A stretch of DNA of 64,000 bases from Buxus sempervirens (GCA_947561395.2 OX387192.1:34927520-34991519); one strand, 5' to 3'; counted from the stretch's first letter, positions 11,846 to 25,132 are shown. A program made the numbers and translations. The notes: generated from the letters alone by a model not told the origin.

Positions 11846-12247
11846 ATGGGTTCTCTTGCTGTAATCTTGGTTCTGATTACTGTGCTCTTAGGGATTTCCG
11901 GTGTCGTCACCGGCACTCCGAACACCGCCGTGACCAGCGTACTTTGCAACTCTGGCAAGTATGCAAAAGCCGATCCTTTTGCTATAAGCCTCGCCTACGT
12001 TGTAGACGAATTAGAAGCTGTTACCCCGACACGCCGTGACCATAACTACTACAACATCTCTCCCTATCCCAACGCTTTCGCCTACGGCAACGCTGGTTGC
12101 AGCCAGAACATCACGAGTGCCGACTGCACCACCTGTCTCGGAGCTGCCAAAACGGCCATGTTCAAGGCCTGCGTCAGCACTATTGGGGCTCGTGCTGTAC
12201 TCCATGATTGCAAGATTAGATACGAGCAGTACCCCTTTAACGCTTAA
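11846..12247 (+). CDS. Secreted ginkbilobin-like antifungal protein (single Gnk2 domain)
   Basis: The intronless frame encodes 133 residues. Residues 1-23 form a signal peptide (charged start, LAVILVLITVLLGISG core, cleavage near VTG-T). The mature part is one Gnk2/DUF26 domain: six cysteines at 34, 85, 94, 97, 109 and 122, including the family hallmark C-X8-C-X2-C (85/94/97). The three residues known to bind mannose in Ginkgo ginkbilobin-2 have counterparts at N35, R116 and E127. The domain ends at YEQYPF, so there is no second domain, transmembrane helix or kinase; this separates it from CRK receptor kinases and plasmodesmata-located proteins. Known members are extracellular defence proteins that bind fungal cell-wall mannan; that this one is antifungal is inference. 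The start is the first ATG giving a signal peptide; an overlapping frame from 11803 is a shadow. Confidence 0.88.
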   Translation: MGSLAVILVLITVLLGISGVVTGTPNTAVTSVLCNSGKYAKADPFAISLAYVVDELEAVTPTRRDHNYYNISPYPNAFAYGNAGCSQNITSADCTTCLGAAKTAMFKACVSTIGARAVLHDCKIRYEQYPFNA

Positions 12248-12886
12248 GCAATTGCATAGCTGCTTATCATGTCGTCGTCGTTGTTGTAGTTGTTCCTAAT
12301 AAATTCCTGAGAAAGCATGCGATGCCCTCTTATGTCTACCACAGCACTGTAAGCTACTATTTTCGTGTTCCCGTTGACCAGGGACGACGTTTTATCCTTT
12401 TCTTGGCTTTGGGTTTAATGGGCAGCTCTTCTGTGTTGACTGTTACTTTGCGTATGTGTTCACCAAATATGGCGATCGGCTGTTAGCATAATAGAATGCG
12501 AATAGGTGAGAATCCATAGCAGTAAATGAAGTAACAAATCATGGAACATTGAAGAGTTGCAGCCACCCGAATGCAGAATTGATGTACTAATGCATAATTC
12601 AGAGTGTCCTGCACATTCAAATACATAATTTGCAACAATAGGTTCTCTATTTTCACGTATATTTCATTATGCAATTCAGTTGATGGAATGGAGTTGTATT
12701 AACACATAGCTAGCTTAGTACATAACTTGTCTGTTGCCTCCGAAAAACTGTTCAAAAAATATCGATTTTGCTCACCTCACCAATGCCAACTTGTTGAAAA
12801 CAGGCCACTTGAAAGAATACCTCTACATTACTTAGAAAGCAGTTCTGGATCCGAACTCATGTAGAATCATACATAAAAAAATATTA
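12248..12886. other. Convergent 3' flanks of the Gnk2 and ECR1 genes
   Basis: The segment between the two stop codons probably holds both 3' UTRs. AATAAA occurs at 12298-12303, a possible poly(A) signal for the Gnk2 gene. No further gene is seen. Confidence 0.4.
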
Positions 12887-15800
12887 TCAGGCCACAACAG
12901 CTGTATCCATATCTGTGACACCATTAACACCACTGAAAGCAACACGCAATTTCCTCGAGCACGAATTTTTCTCATCGTTCTTATTGCTGAAACCACTTAC
13001 ATGGATAACATCCCTTTGAATTTTACCCATCAGGTCATACAGAGGCTGAACTAGGTTTCCTTCAGTCATTTTCTTAAGTTCTATAGGTGCTTGCATGTAC
13101 AGACTCTGTCCTTGGTACCAAACACTAACATTTGACAATCTCAGCTTCGGATTTTCTTCAATTAGATCAATAAACTGTCAACACACAAAAGTGAATTATG
13201 ATATGGATAGATTCAAAAAGCTATGGATAGATTAAAGCCGGAAGATAAAAGGAAGAAGAGAGCTCCACAATCAACTTGTGCAATCAAATACAACATTTAC
13301 TACAGATATGTCGAAGTACCTATGCCTGTTATAATTACCACTTATGGAAGGGCTACATGGAAATCTGAAATTTACTTTGAAGTAGCTCCCTTAAATGCAC
13401 TTCTAGACACCAACAAGGTTGAATTTTCAAAACATAATTATCTCATTTTTTTCACAATTATCAGAATAACAAGTTTGCCCCAACTAACCAAGAAAAGACA
13501 GTAATAATTGTAGTCGTATTATATTATATTAGACTTCACAAATCAATAGGATATATGATTTGTAAGCTTAAGTCACACTAAAAGTGTAGTCATCCATCAT
13601 AAAATTACGATTCTTTTAGCAAGAAACAAACTCAGTATGAAGCCCAAACTTTTATTTTTACACAAGATGGTCATGTTAATCACATTTTCATTAAGTAATG
13701 AGGACATTGAGGAGTAGAATATAAGAACCTTTTGTAGGGTAACAGAAGTATCCAGCTCAAGAAGAACGCCAGGACCACATACAATGCAATCCTTATCCTT
13801 GACAAATTCTGTCACCTTTGTGTGGACGCCTTCAATACCATTATACCTTCAAAAAGGATTTTACAAGCAAGTAAAATACACTGTTTGTCTAAACAGAAAA
13901 TAAAAGAACATCAAGCATTCTCATTTTTCCTAGGCTTTTCAGATTCCAACTCTGTATTAATAGCATATCCATTATGTTTTCTTATTCAATATAGATGAAA
14001 GTTTGAATACTTCTTCCCCTGACATTCTCACCAATACCTTATCATTCACAACTTATCTAAGATTCTAGGAACCAAAATGGGAAGAAACCCAGCATGTAGA
14101 TCTAAAAATCAATAAAAGAGACATGAACAGACACTAGCACCAATGGACCTTCAGAAAGACTTTTGGGGGATCCTATGAAATACGGAACCAATTTGCAGAT
14201 GGGTTTGGAAACAATGATGCCTTTGAAGTAATAAAGAGGTGATCAAATACATTTATAGTAAAGCATTAATCTTAAAAATAGGAGACAAGGTAAAGATGTT
14301 AAGATGGTTTAGGCATATAAAGCAAAGACCCAAGAAGGCAAATGAGAGAAGGCATAAGGGACACTTGTGGAAACATCTGAGAGGATGAGAGGAAAAGTCA
14401 AAGGGAACCTGGATAAAGTCAGTCAGAAAGGATTTAGATGCTTATAATTTGACTGAAAGTATAGTTTTTCTCAGAGGATAGAGGAACAGGATTCGCGTTG
14501 CCAACCCCGACTAGTTGGGATAAGGCATTTTATTAATGTTGTTATTGTTTGCTGTGAAGCCTAAACTTATAATCAACTGCATAAAAGCAAAAACATAGCT
14601 ATTATATTAGTTCATTATGAAAAAAAAAGGGCAGAGTATGAAATGTCTACAGATATTCATGAACAGATTGTATACTCACCAGAAATGAACGTAAGTCATT
14701 ATTGTATCTAAGACAAGAATTCTAGAAGAGCAAACACAGAATAGATAGAGATGTAGGACGTACGACAGATAATTGGATAATGATTTGCTGCATGCTGTGG
14801 CAATCTTCAAGGTTTCTAGTGCACATGCAGCTGATATAATCGCATTGGTGGAAGCAATAGCTGGGATAATATTCTTCACAACACCCTGCAAGAAAATCAA
14901 TGTACATGCTAGAGTTATTCATAGCAAATAAAGAACCACATAATGTCAAACAATTAAATCCACTTCTATGGCACATGCACGTACATGGTACACCAAATCT
15001 TTAATGATCAAATAGTTTGAGCATCATATGGCCCTTTTTCTTTCATGTAACTAAGATGATTTTATTTCAAAGAATGATATGACCAATTAAAAATGGGCAA
15101 GCCAAAGCAATCTCAGATACTAGCATTGTAAAGTTTCTTAAATTAACATCTGTAACCAGCACTGGCATAGAGGAGAGAGGAGAGAAGGAAGGAGGAGGAA
15201 GGAGGAGAGTGAGTGTGTGTGTGTGTGTGAAGGAAACATGTACAACTGACGCAACTAAACAATTTAGGCCAGAGCAAGACCAAATAAACACACAAACATT
15301 ATAACTCACTTCAGGAAGAAAAAAAAAGATTTAGCGTACCTGAGTAAAAGAATATGTAACTCCAGGGATACCAAAAAGCTCAGCTCTCTTGACAGCCTGT
15401 TAAAAATATAACTAAGTGAAAGATACAAAGAATAATAATATAAAGCAAGTGCTAACAGAAACTGCATGTCACCTCAGAATAAACCCATTGCATATGATCT
15501 GGATCATCAGGATCAAAATCCTTTTTACCATGTACCTGCAAGTGAAATAATCATTAAAATGAATAAGCAGTGTATCCAAAAACACTGTCAAAAGAAGAAT
15601 ACAGAGCAGCCTTTTTATTACCTCTTCCCATTTGATTAAGTGAGCATATTCAATACAGTGGGCAGCAGTTCTTGGGGTTTCTGCAAGAGTGCATAAAGGG
15701 AACTTCACTTGAGGAGGGAAAAGCCAGATGGTACACTGAAAGCATGGTGTGATCCCCGGCAAGATAACCCTAGCATGGCCCTTGAAACCTTCAGTTCCAC

Positions 15801-16936
15801 CATCCACCATAGGTTTTATTGTCTCCTCACATACATTGTCTTTGGAATCATACTCTAGATTTCACAAAAAATGATAACACAAACTACATAAGCACTGACA
15901 GTTGCAGCAAAATAGCACAAGGAATAGAAAAGGATATATGCATATCCTCAAGAGAAACAGTAAACATGAAAAATTCAAGGACAAATCTATACAAGGGAAA
16001 GCATATTACAAAATACTAACAATAAGAGTAACTGATTTAAAACTATAAAGTCAGGAAGTACAAGCATCTGTTCAATTGTTCTTAAAAAATATTGATCACT
16101 GATGCCAGTAGAAACTACATGACTGCTCTAGGAAATTGGTAAATATTTTATACATATTTATGGAGCAAGGGAAGGGAGACATAAAGCCATTAATCAGCAC
16201 CAATATATCAATTTCCTACAGAGATTCAGGTGACCTTCCTATTCCTTCATTCTTACGTGCAAGAATTACTTCCTCAACTTCGAGACCTCAAGTTTCTAGT
16301 CACTCAACTGGCCATTCCAATCTTGTCTTTATCGTTACCCTCAGTAAAGAACAGATCACAATAATTAGGAGGTTCAATTCCTGCTAACTAAATTATAGAT
16401 ATATAAAGTTATGGTAAAAATACTGAAGATAATAGTTGTTACATAGCTTTCTCGCAACTTTTCTATTTTTTGTCCCTTATCTCACCGTATAGGATCACCC
16501 CTCATACCTTCAGTTGTCAGAGAATTAAAAGGTTTCTTAGAACTATTTCTAATCTTAACTAAATAAAATCCAATATAGAAAATATGCAATCTCCAAGAAG
16601 AACAGATGTGTTTTTCCTTTGAAAAGTTAAGATTTAAGGCTTAACAATAGGAAGGTCTAGTGCCTGCTGGCAAAACCAGAAGACATGAGGGTATGAAGCT
16701 TCCTTTGCAGTACAAAAATCTCAGACAGTGATAATTACTGGAGGAATTATGATCCCTAATTCAACTCATCCTGTGGCACACTGTTGACTAAAGTTTTCAC
16801 CATCAAGAGATACATGTCCCACAATCAAACATTATAACACAGGTTCAGAAAATAAGCAAGATGTAATAAATTCTATCCTGGTAAGCCCCAAACAAACACA
16901 CGGAACAAAGAGGATTATAGCATTGCTTTTGCAAAT

Positions 16937-16989
<53 letters not shown>

Positions 16990-19900
16990 AACACAGAAAA
17001 ATCGTTCATAAAATTTATATATAGTCCAATAACAGTTCATCACAAAAACTTGCAATGGCATTTGGTTGTATCAAATTGTCAAATTGGATATAATTGACTT
17101 TAAATCTTAAGCACAAACTGGTATTTTTCATTTGCACTAAATAGTCAAACAGAAAATTCATTATTGATTCCAGCCTCAACATCAGTCTTATATGTACAAA
17201 TGGATCGTTATTTGAACCCATTACCTTGGCTTCAAATGGCAAGTTCATCGAACTCACTTGCATAATAATCAAATGGCAAACTACAAATCAAATTTTGGCT
17301 TATTTTATTCATCGATGTATCCATAATAATAAATAAGAAATATTAATCTCCTACTTGAGTCTTATTTCTACCAATCAAATTTTGGAAGTTGCCTCAAATA
17401 ATGAAGTTCCTTGTCTACAGTATGCCATCATATTAAGGCTTGGACTTTCAATTTTGTCACCACGAAATAAATTTCATTCATTAAATACATTACGACAAAA
17501 ATAAATTTCAATTTTACCAATAAAAAAAAAAAAAAACATCATACCACTAAAAACGGTTGTTGAGACATCAATTCATCCGAGGATCAAGCTACTGACAGAA
17601 ACATGGAAGTTTTGCACACAAACACCCATTTAGCAACATCATATAAGCAATTTCCATGGATTTTTTCAAATGTGATTAAAACTTCATGTAGTTTCTATGG
17701 TCATGATGAGTGGATGTTGGCCGAATGTCTTGCTAACAAGAGTTATAATAGGTTAAAATCATCTCACTGCCCCAATACATGAAAAAGAGGGCACATAAGA
17801 ATTCCATTATGACCTAATGGCATTACTAAGACAACTTAAGAAAAATACTGAAATATTGCAATCCATAAAAAACATAAATAAAGAGTGTTCTCACACGTGC
17901 AAGATAAAGTTCACAATGGCCCTTCCAATATGGGAAAGCAAACATACTATTTAAAGAAAACAAATGGATATTTACAGTTAATTCAACAATAAATCAGCTG
18001 CAATGACAGCTGCAGTCATTTTCAAACAGCAGAGGATTAGAAAGCTCACCTAAAAAACTACAAGCAACATCATTAATGTAGCTTCGAGCCTCGATGGAGT
18101 CAAGACCAAGGGCAATAATGTTGAAATTATTATAGAACTCAAGGTCTTTATCTTGAATCCGACAAAAATGAGGTACAATCTTCACACAACTGACTCTTTC
18201 CATGACACGTTGTGCTGCCACCTCAGCCTTGGGCTTTCCAACATCTTGAAGCCTATAACATCAATATCTATAGATTAAAAAGATGATAAAGCCAGAAATA
18301 AATGAGAGAAGAATGTCTTAAAACAAAGGCAACCAAATCATATATTGCTAAACTAAAATGAGCCTTTATATCACTTACATTTTAGCTAAAATACTGACTA
18401 AAAGTAAGTGAAACAAGACTGAACCTTAAAACAAAGGTAACCTATCCCTAAATGTAATTTTAGCAATGCCTTTCATCAAAATTGGCTCGTAAAACCTATT
18501 TCAACAAAAGCAAATGTCTTGTAATGCCCAAAATGTTCAGCTAATCCCTAAATGTATTTTCATATCACTTGATCAATGAAAGGAACAATATCACCATTTT
18601 TGTTCAATAAGATACAAAAGTGGATGATGATAAGATGCTTGATAGTTGGACCTGCTGACACCTTGGTATAGATGCTTCCAAAATTTCTATCGTCATTGTA
18701 TTCTTTCTTTACTTCTTAAAATCCATTAATTGTGACTGAATTAGTTGTCAACAGGAGAGCTTTATAACTTAAAGCATCGGCTTGATTTCAACTTCTGTTC
18801 AACTATTGACAAAAGTAAACTCTTGGAGTACATTATTCCATTTGGCATGACAAGTATCGAGCTTACTTTTTGAGTTTTATGAGCTTTTAATTTCAAAGCT
18901 TCATGGTCAATAAACAGCACAAACTCTATAAAATGTTTCAAATTTTATGACACAAAATAAAACTTAATATCATAAATAGAGTAACAATTCTTTGTATTGT
19001 TAAGTTTTTTGCTAAAAAAATGCAATAAGATGACCTTGACTCAAGCTCTACCCACAACAACATGAGATGTATCACATGATATATCAAATATCTTGTCAAA
19101 ATCAATAAGTTGCAAAGTTGTGGCATGGGACATCTTCGGCCTAATCTCTTAAATTGTCTTTGATATCATAATTTTCTAAACAAAACAACCATATTTGGTA
19201 CATCCACTATTAGAACTATAGTTATGCTGAAGTTACGACTAAATCAATGATAGAATGTTGTTAATCCATGAAAAATAAGAATTTCATGGATATTTTTTTA
19301 TGGATTTGCCATTCTGAAATGGCTCTAACCTTCTTAGGATCAGCTTTTACTCTTTCAACTGAAACAATAAAATCCAATAGGCAAACATGACCTCATAAAT
19401 TTACATCTTTTCAAATTGATTATACCAGCTCAAGCCTATGGGCCTAAATCCAAATAAAGTTGTAGTATAATTCAGATTTGTTTTCTTTTGAGATAAGGAT
19501 AAGGTAGAGATAGAGATTAGCTTATTCATAATTATCTTTCCATAATTTAAATAATAATCGAGTTTGATCAGATACGAAACTATGTCTACAAATAGAGATG
19601 TAATCTTCAATTTTGAGGAATGAATTCTGTAATTATTTTTTAATTATGTTCTTTAGACGAGACTCCTCTTGAAGAACCCACAAAAAAGATAAAACAAAAA
19701 ACAACATTAAGAAGCAATAGTAATTCAGTTGGGTGTTTTGTAGTTTCATCTGCCCATTTCTTGTGCAAGTGGTATCAATGACTGAGGAAATCAGACAGGA
19801 GAGGGAGGCATGCCATACGACTCAACCCAAAGGGGAAGAAAATATTAACTTACATTACCCTTGCAGAAGGGTGCTCTATCAGTGACAATATCAAAGTCCA

Positions 19901-20866
19901 GACTTTCTTGAGATCCAAAAACCCCACCAAAATGAATAGATCATCTTTGAGCAAAAAACACAGAGGTAAGTATTAGCCATATAATTATTTTTTCATTATA
20001 CAATCTTCTTTGTTGGGGCTTTTTGTCACCACAACTTGTAGATTACAGAGTCAATCATGCAAAAGATATGCAGGGCAAAAGAGGTGGCTAAATAATGCAT
20101 GGATTAAGTTACAAGCTTTTGATTTCACATGAAACAAATCCAACTAACTGTAACTGATAAAACTTCGGAAAGCACCAAAGTCCCACAAGACTATATGTGA
20201 TTTAAACACGCAAAACAACAAAATCCATCATCTCAAAGCCAATCTGAGTCTAGATTATTTCCAAGTTAGTAGGTATATTCATCAGAGAGTAATCAAACAC
20301 AAACATACTAGGAAACACCCACAACATAAGCGAGTATAAGTTGATCGAAACGAAAAGATATTGAAAAGGGAAGAAACAATAGGGGTAACCTGAAGAGAAA
20401 TTGGCGATTAAGATTGGAGACCTCAATTCGGTCCATGTCAATGACTTCGAGGTTCTTGAAACCAGACAATGCCAGGTCTTTCAGCAATTCACAACCCAGC
20501 CCACCTGCGCCCACGACCAAAACCTTGGCGTATGCTTGAAGGTCGTTGAGTAACTGTAGCATTTAAGAGAGAGAGAGAGAGGAGGGCAATAGAAAGAGAG
20601 CCAAAAACCAAAACATAATTAGTGAGGCACAAAGAGACCGCCGATTATTCTGACAACAACCCTTCAAGGGATTTCTAGATGTGATCAAGGAAACTGCAAA
20701 CGCGATGCACCATATGCGCGTGAGGAGAGGGGAGAGAGAGAGAGAGAGAGGATATAAGAAGCACCTCGGGACCTGGTTCGAATCCGGTACCAACGAGGTT
20801 GCCGGGCCTCAAGAGGAGCTTGTTGAGGTCTCTCCATCTATCTTGCGCTGCAGAATCATCGGCCAT
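12887..20866 (-). CDS. ECR1: NEDD8-activating enzyme E1 catalytic subunit (ECR1/UBA3)
   Basis: Nine exons: 20866-20765, 20553-20390, 18252-18050, 15854-15622, 15535-15473, 15396-15340, 14885-14764, 13846-13729, 13174-12887. All junctions are GT-AG and keep phase, giving 449 residues, close to the roughly 450 usual for plant ECR1. The adenylation domain has the nucleotide-binding GAGGLG at 49-54 and [14 protein letters not shown] from D73. Zinc-binding pairs are C194/C197 (CFQC) and C335/C338 (CIVC). The catalytic cysteine that carries RUB/NEDD8 as a thioester is C211 in [11 protein letters not shown]. The C-terminal exon is the ubiquitin-fold region that docks the E2. With AXR1 the protein activates NEDD8/RUB and hands it to RCE1 for cullin modification. 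The gene looks complete. Introns carry a LINE tail (intron 7) and a GA microsatellite (intron 3). The ATG at 20866 is preferred because the upstream in-frame start is TTG. Confidence 0.96.
14276..14545 (+). mobile_element. LINE 3'-end fragment in ECR1 intron 7
   Basis: Plus-strand sequence carries the tail seen at the 3' end of many plant LINE copies: 'LRWFRHIK'-like codons at about 14300-14325, '[10 protein letters not shown]'-like codons at about 14430-14457, then CAACCCCGACTAGTTGGGATAAGGC and a short TTGTTATTG tail at about 14538. Frameshifts and stops break the reading. It is antisense to ECR1. A second piece of the same family lies at 40.35-40.50 kb. Confidence 0.65.
16939..16987. repeat. 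(GA)n microsatellite
   Basis: Uninterrupted GA dinucleotides, about 24 units, within ECR1 intron 3. Confidence 0.95.
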
Positions 20867-22318
20867 CGCACCCTTACTGGTTCCTGCTGACAAGTCCTCT
20901 AAGAATCGAAGCTAAAGACACGACGCCTTGCCTTCCCCACTTCGCTGAAAGCTAATAAGCTGCACAAGGCGGGGGAGATGCACTCGGCTTAACTTTTACG
21001 CCTTGGACCGGACAAAATTGAAATGAAACCAATCTCTGCGTTTGTGGGGTACTGCCACTGTACTAGTGTCATTCGGTTTCGGATTCAATTTGCCACGCCG
21101 ATCGTGTCCGTATGTGGATCTGGGTTTAAACCCCTAAGAAGTATAGTTCTCCTAGTATTTAGGGTTCAAGGTTTAAGAAAACAAACAGAGGGTTCTAGTT
21201 CTGAAGTTTGAAAAATGGCTTTATGTCTGGTGGATCATGTTTGCGTGTTTCAATAATGGGAACTCCTTCTAAATTCAAGCCATGGAAGGGTATATTATTG
21301 GTTTTCCATGTACTTTTTGTGTATATATGACTTTTTAAAAACTACTTATTGCAATTGGGGATATCTTTCAAAAGCTTTGATATTTGGACGTTTTCCACAA
21401 GACCATATCAACTGGAGCTGGTCTCCCATGCTAGAAGATCTGTTAGTCCAACGGTAAAGGGTTCGTACATGTAGGCTTTCATACACTTATGTGGACACAA
21501 ACTTCAGCATTATACAAGTATGTATTCCAGCCAACGGCTTTAGCAAATTTCGAATTGTTTTCCACAAGGGAAGGGTATAATCATGCATATCGTGACACCT
21601 TTATCTTTCATCTCTTTACTTTATGAAACATTCAAACTATCATCTTATGTGTAACTTATAGAAACTTCATAGATTATCGCTCTTTTCTTTATATTTAACT
21701 CTTATCTTCCAATTAATTTGTTATCGGAACACATAACTTACTCATAATTAACTTGTTTATACTCATATAACTTGATTCGGTTAAAGCCAAAAACCGCTTG
21801 ATCCAAATTGACTGGATTGGGTTTCAAAATGTATGTTTTGGTTTTGGTTATTAAATCTGTAAACCCAACAAATTTGGTTTGGTTTTGGGTTGAAGACTCA
21901 ATTGAATTGAAGCGAACCGAATTGAAAATTTATTTAAATCATGAAACATATTTTAATAACCCAATCCGGACCTTTATATGTTGTTTGGTTCGGTTTTTAG
22001 GTTGAAGTGATGAGTTCCCAATGCGATTCGGTTCGGTTTGGGTTAACAGTTACAAACCTCGGTTTAGTCTTTGGGTTGACGACAACCACAACCAAGGCGA
22101 ACCAAGTTGCACCCATGCTTATTACACAACCAAATGAAGGAAAAAAGGGAACTATATCATATTGTCATTACCGAAGTTGGTGGGCCCCATCATTTTCAAA
22201 AGCCGAAAATGAATCCGTTGGTGGCCAGATCTAGGATTTGCGGTTCCTTCCTGCTTGTAACGGTCTCTTCCTCCGCCTTATTCTCGTTTTTGCTTGGGAA
22301 CGTGGAAAAGATCACACA
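20867..22318. other. Divergent upstream region of ECR1 and the plastid gene
   Basis: This 1.45-kb segment separates two divergently read genes. It holds a GGTTTGGTTT-type repeat at 21.78-22.09 kb and a short upstream open frame (ATG at 22208, TAG/TAA before the main start is passed) overlapping the 5' end of the plastid gene in another frame, which could act as a uORF. No TATA box is convincing. Confidence 0.35.
21775..22095. repeat. Degenerate GGTTTGGTT-type repeat
   Basis: Interrupted runs of TTGGTTTGGTTTTGGG, AACCGAATTGAA and CGGTTCGGTTTGGG. Same type as the tracts at 11.2 and 51.7 kb. Open frames across it are artefacts. Confidence 0.65.
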
Positions 22319-23035
22319 ATGCACCAGGGCTCACTCTCCGGTCTTCAATCGATCCTCTTGAAAGATTATCTGTTCCACCATTCTGTTATCTGCAACAGTG
22401 TCTCTGCACGCGCAATTCCCTTGCCAAGCAGAAAGGCTACATCGTTGAGCAGATCGTCGGACGTCTCGGTGCTCAATCGCTCGTCTCTCCCCATTCCACC
22501 TGAATGCCGGATCCAGTACCTGATTACGTATGCCAGAAAAAATGGGAGGCGAAATGTGTGGCGAAAATCAAGTAAAGATGCGCTTAAATTTATCTCGTTC
22601 ATTGCATCCAATCTGGGAGTCTTACCAGAGCCACTCGATTTTGTTATCAGAGAATATGCTGGTGGAAATGGTGGAGGGGCATGGTTTCGAAAAGGGTTCG
22701 GTGGGAATGGTTGGAGCAGGAGAGGAAGAAAATTAGGTTTTATTGGTATCTTGTTGATTTGTGCTCTGGGTTTTTTGTTGTTGGTTTCAGGGAAAGAATT
22801 CGAGACCGGCTTGGGTCTTGGGATTCTGGGTATGTCTGTGTTATGGTTTTCAATAAGGGGCCAGAATAAAGGTTTGAAAGATTGTACTTTGGGCTTTTGT
22901 GTTTGTGCTGCTATAGTGATTTTGGGGCTGAGGAGAGGAGAGCTGCAGAGATGGATCGACGGTTCTTGTGTTCGTTCTTCAACAACGGAGATTGTAGCCA
23001 GAATGAGAAGAGGACGGAGGAGGAGGACAATGTAA
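22319..23035 (+). CDS. Likely plastid-targeted membrane protein, unknown function
   Basis: The single-exon frame encodes 238 residues from the ATG at 22319; the longer in-frame extension begins at a TTG and is not used. Residues 1-55 are rich in S, L and R with few acids (e.g. ARAIPLPSRKATSLSRSS), typical of a chloroplast transit peptide. Residues 63-116 form a soluble, helix-like segment with RIQYLITYARKNGRRNVWRK and 'FIASNLGVLPEPLDFVIREY'. A glycine-rich linker (114-137) follows. Then come two or three hydrophobic helices at about 139-157, 161-179 and 189-204, and a very basic C-terminus. I recognise no named family; similarity to uncharacterised plant plastid proteins is an impression only. 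Coding is supported by its length, composition and the clear domain layout. Confidence 0.6.
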   Translation: MHQGSLSGLQSILLKDYLFHHSVICNSVSARAIPLPSRKATSLSRSSDVSVLNRSSLPIPPECRIQYLITYARKNGRRNVWRKSSKDALKFISFIASNLGVLPEPLDFVIREYAGGNGGGAWFRKGFGGNGWSRRGRKLGFIGILLICALGFLLLVSGKEFETGLGLGILGMSVLWFSIRGQNKGLKDCTLGFCVCAAIVILGLRRGELQRWIDGSCVRSSTTEIVARMRRGRRRRTM

Positions 23036-24093
23036 GAAAGGAATGGAAAATATGTACATGTATTAATTCCATAATAAGATTAATTTTTCATTTTTCCATT
23101 TTGATTTTCCTCGATTACTTGTGGACTTTAATGGAGCCACAACTCACACGCAAACTCTGGTGAGTTTGGAAAGAGTACGTGACATGAATGTTAGTTATGA
23201 GATAGTACAGAGTAACCCATAAGCTTAATGGTTATAAATTTTACTCACTTTTCATCAGATTGCAAAGTAATTGCTGAAAAACTGGAGCCTCAGAACTGTT
23301 TTTTCCTCATTAAAACTGAAGACATAATTCTCAAGCAAATAGCAGACTACTGCTCTCCTCTTTTAGTGACTAGTTTGCTAAAGGCCTAGTTATGGAGCTA
23401 AAAATTTGATAATGTTGAATATTCATGGAATTTAAAACTTAAAAGGTAATGAATACTGATGAATGTTTTGATGGCTTCATATGGTTAAATTCTCAAAGAT
23501 GACAACCCTGCAAGTTACCTTCAAAGTAAGTTATGCGCTAAAATTGCATATTATGTCAATTTAGACATGAATGAAATTACTATATGTTCCCAAAGCTGGA
23601 GCTGAGAGGTACCATTGAAAATTTTTTTTTTGGTAATGAGGTACCATTGAAAATCTCTCTCCACTTAATGACTCAAAACAATAAATGGAATGAATAAATG
23701 TCTCCCAACTCGTCTTGTAATCAGTGTCCTGCTTAGCCTCTGATTCCAAACATTACAAGAACAAAAATACATCACAGAAGTATCTGCGTTCTGATGGAAA
23801 AGAACAATAGTTTGTCTATACAGAATTATAATTTGAAACAGTTACAAAATTGAGTTGAAGATATGTGTCATAACATTCCCAAATGATTTTACAATGTAAA
23901 ACTATAACCATCTCTACATCCTTCTATTATTTTTGTATCCCAATGAGAACAGTGTCATATTTTATGACTCCTGAAATTGGTCTTCCTTGTCAATCAAATT
24001 TTAGTGTACATTCGAAGTTTGGCACCCAGAACTCCCAATAAGATTTCCAACAATGATAAAGCCTCAGGATATTCTCGGATGATAAATTTGTCG
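23036..24093. other. Convergent 3' flanks of the plastid and TBL genes
   Basis: Both neighbours end toward this segment. AATAA-type signals occur near 23072. A 13-bp duplication (GGTACCATTGAAA) appears at 23609 and 23640. No gene is recognised. Confidence 0.35.
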
Positions 24094-25090
24094 TCAATGA
24101 GAGCCTGTGGTTCTAGGGGTGACTGGAGACTTGATGAGTTTCAAGGATGTTGAGCTCTCTTTCAAAGTATCCTAAAAAATTAAGAATAATTTGATTGAGC
24201 TTCTAAATGATATCTTCTCAATAGCAGCGCTCAAGAAACCTTATTCACCATTCATACCTGTGCTAGAGAAGGCAAAGTTGAATTCTTTGTTCGATCAAGC
24301 TCTCGCTTGATGAAAAGTGCATAGAGGAGCTCATTCCACACATCAGGGACTCCTGGTAGACACCAGTGGCTGCAGTCCTGTCTGTGTACTGGGGCAGGGC
24401 CAGTCTTAGGTCCCAGATAGTACAAGGATGAATGGCCATCTTTCCTCCATGATGTCATATGTGTTACATTCAGCACATCAAGTTCTAACGTGCGTGACTT
24501 ATTTAACCATGACGATAATATATCATTGAATATGTTGAATTGGGCCCAGGTATGGGATGGCACCAGCAATGATCCCAGCTCTGGCAGCGTTTCCAAGTGA
24601 CAGCTTCCCCCAGTCTTCCAGTCCCCACCTCTGTAAAACCCAGGATATTATTAGAAGAAATATAATGGCATCCTGAAACATGACTACTCTAATACAATCA
24701 TGATGCAGTAACAACATATTAATTTGTTTATGCCTGGACGGAAAGTAAGCAAAAATATGCAGTTTTGTGGGCTGAATGCAGAGGTAGTAAAGGGCCATAA
24801 GTTCAAAATGTCTGTAACCCTGTAATTCTTTCTGCTATCATACCTGACTTAACTACATGAATGGCATCACTATCATTTCCTCATGAGAGATCAAATTCAG
24901 CAAAACTTCAACACCGAAAACAGAAAACCTCTAGCGAACTGATAATAGAATAAAAGTTTTTTTTTTTTTTGACGAATAATGAAGGATATATTAAAAACTG
25001 AGGGACAGCAGCTCAGTTTGAGCACAAGGAACCAATAATAGAGTAATGAATAATAGAATAAATTGAGCACAAGTAAATGAGCAGCTCAGC

Positions 25091-25132
<42 letters not shown>

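Noticed and set aside
12011..12299. Overlapping frames in the Gnk2 gene on both strands
   Set aside because: Shadows; only the 11846 frame has a signal peptide and the six-cysteine pattern.
20765..20800. GGTTCGAATCCGG on the plus strand, like a tRNA T-arm
   Set aside because: It is the antisense of ECR1 exon 1; there is no anticodon arm or acceptor stem around it.
22107..22361. 84-codon frame overlapping the plastid gene start
   Set aside because: Frame starts in the GGTTT-type repeat and ends early; at most a uORF.
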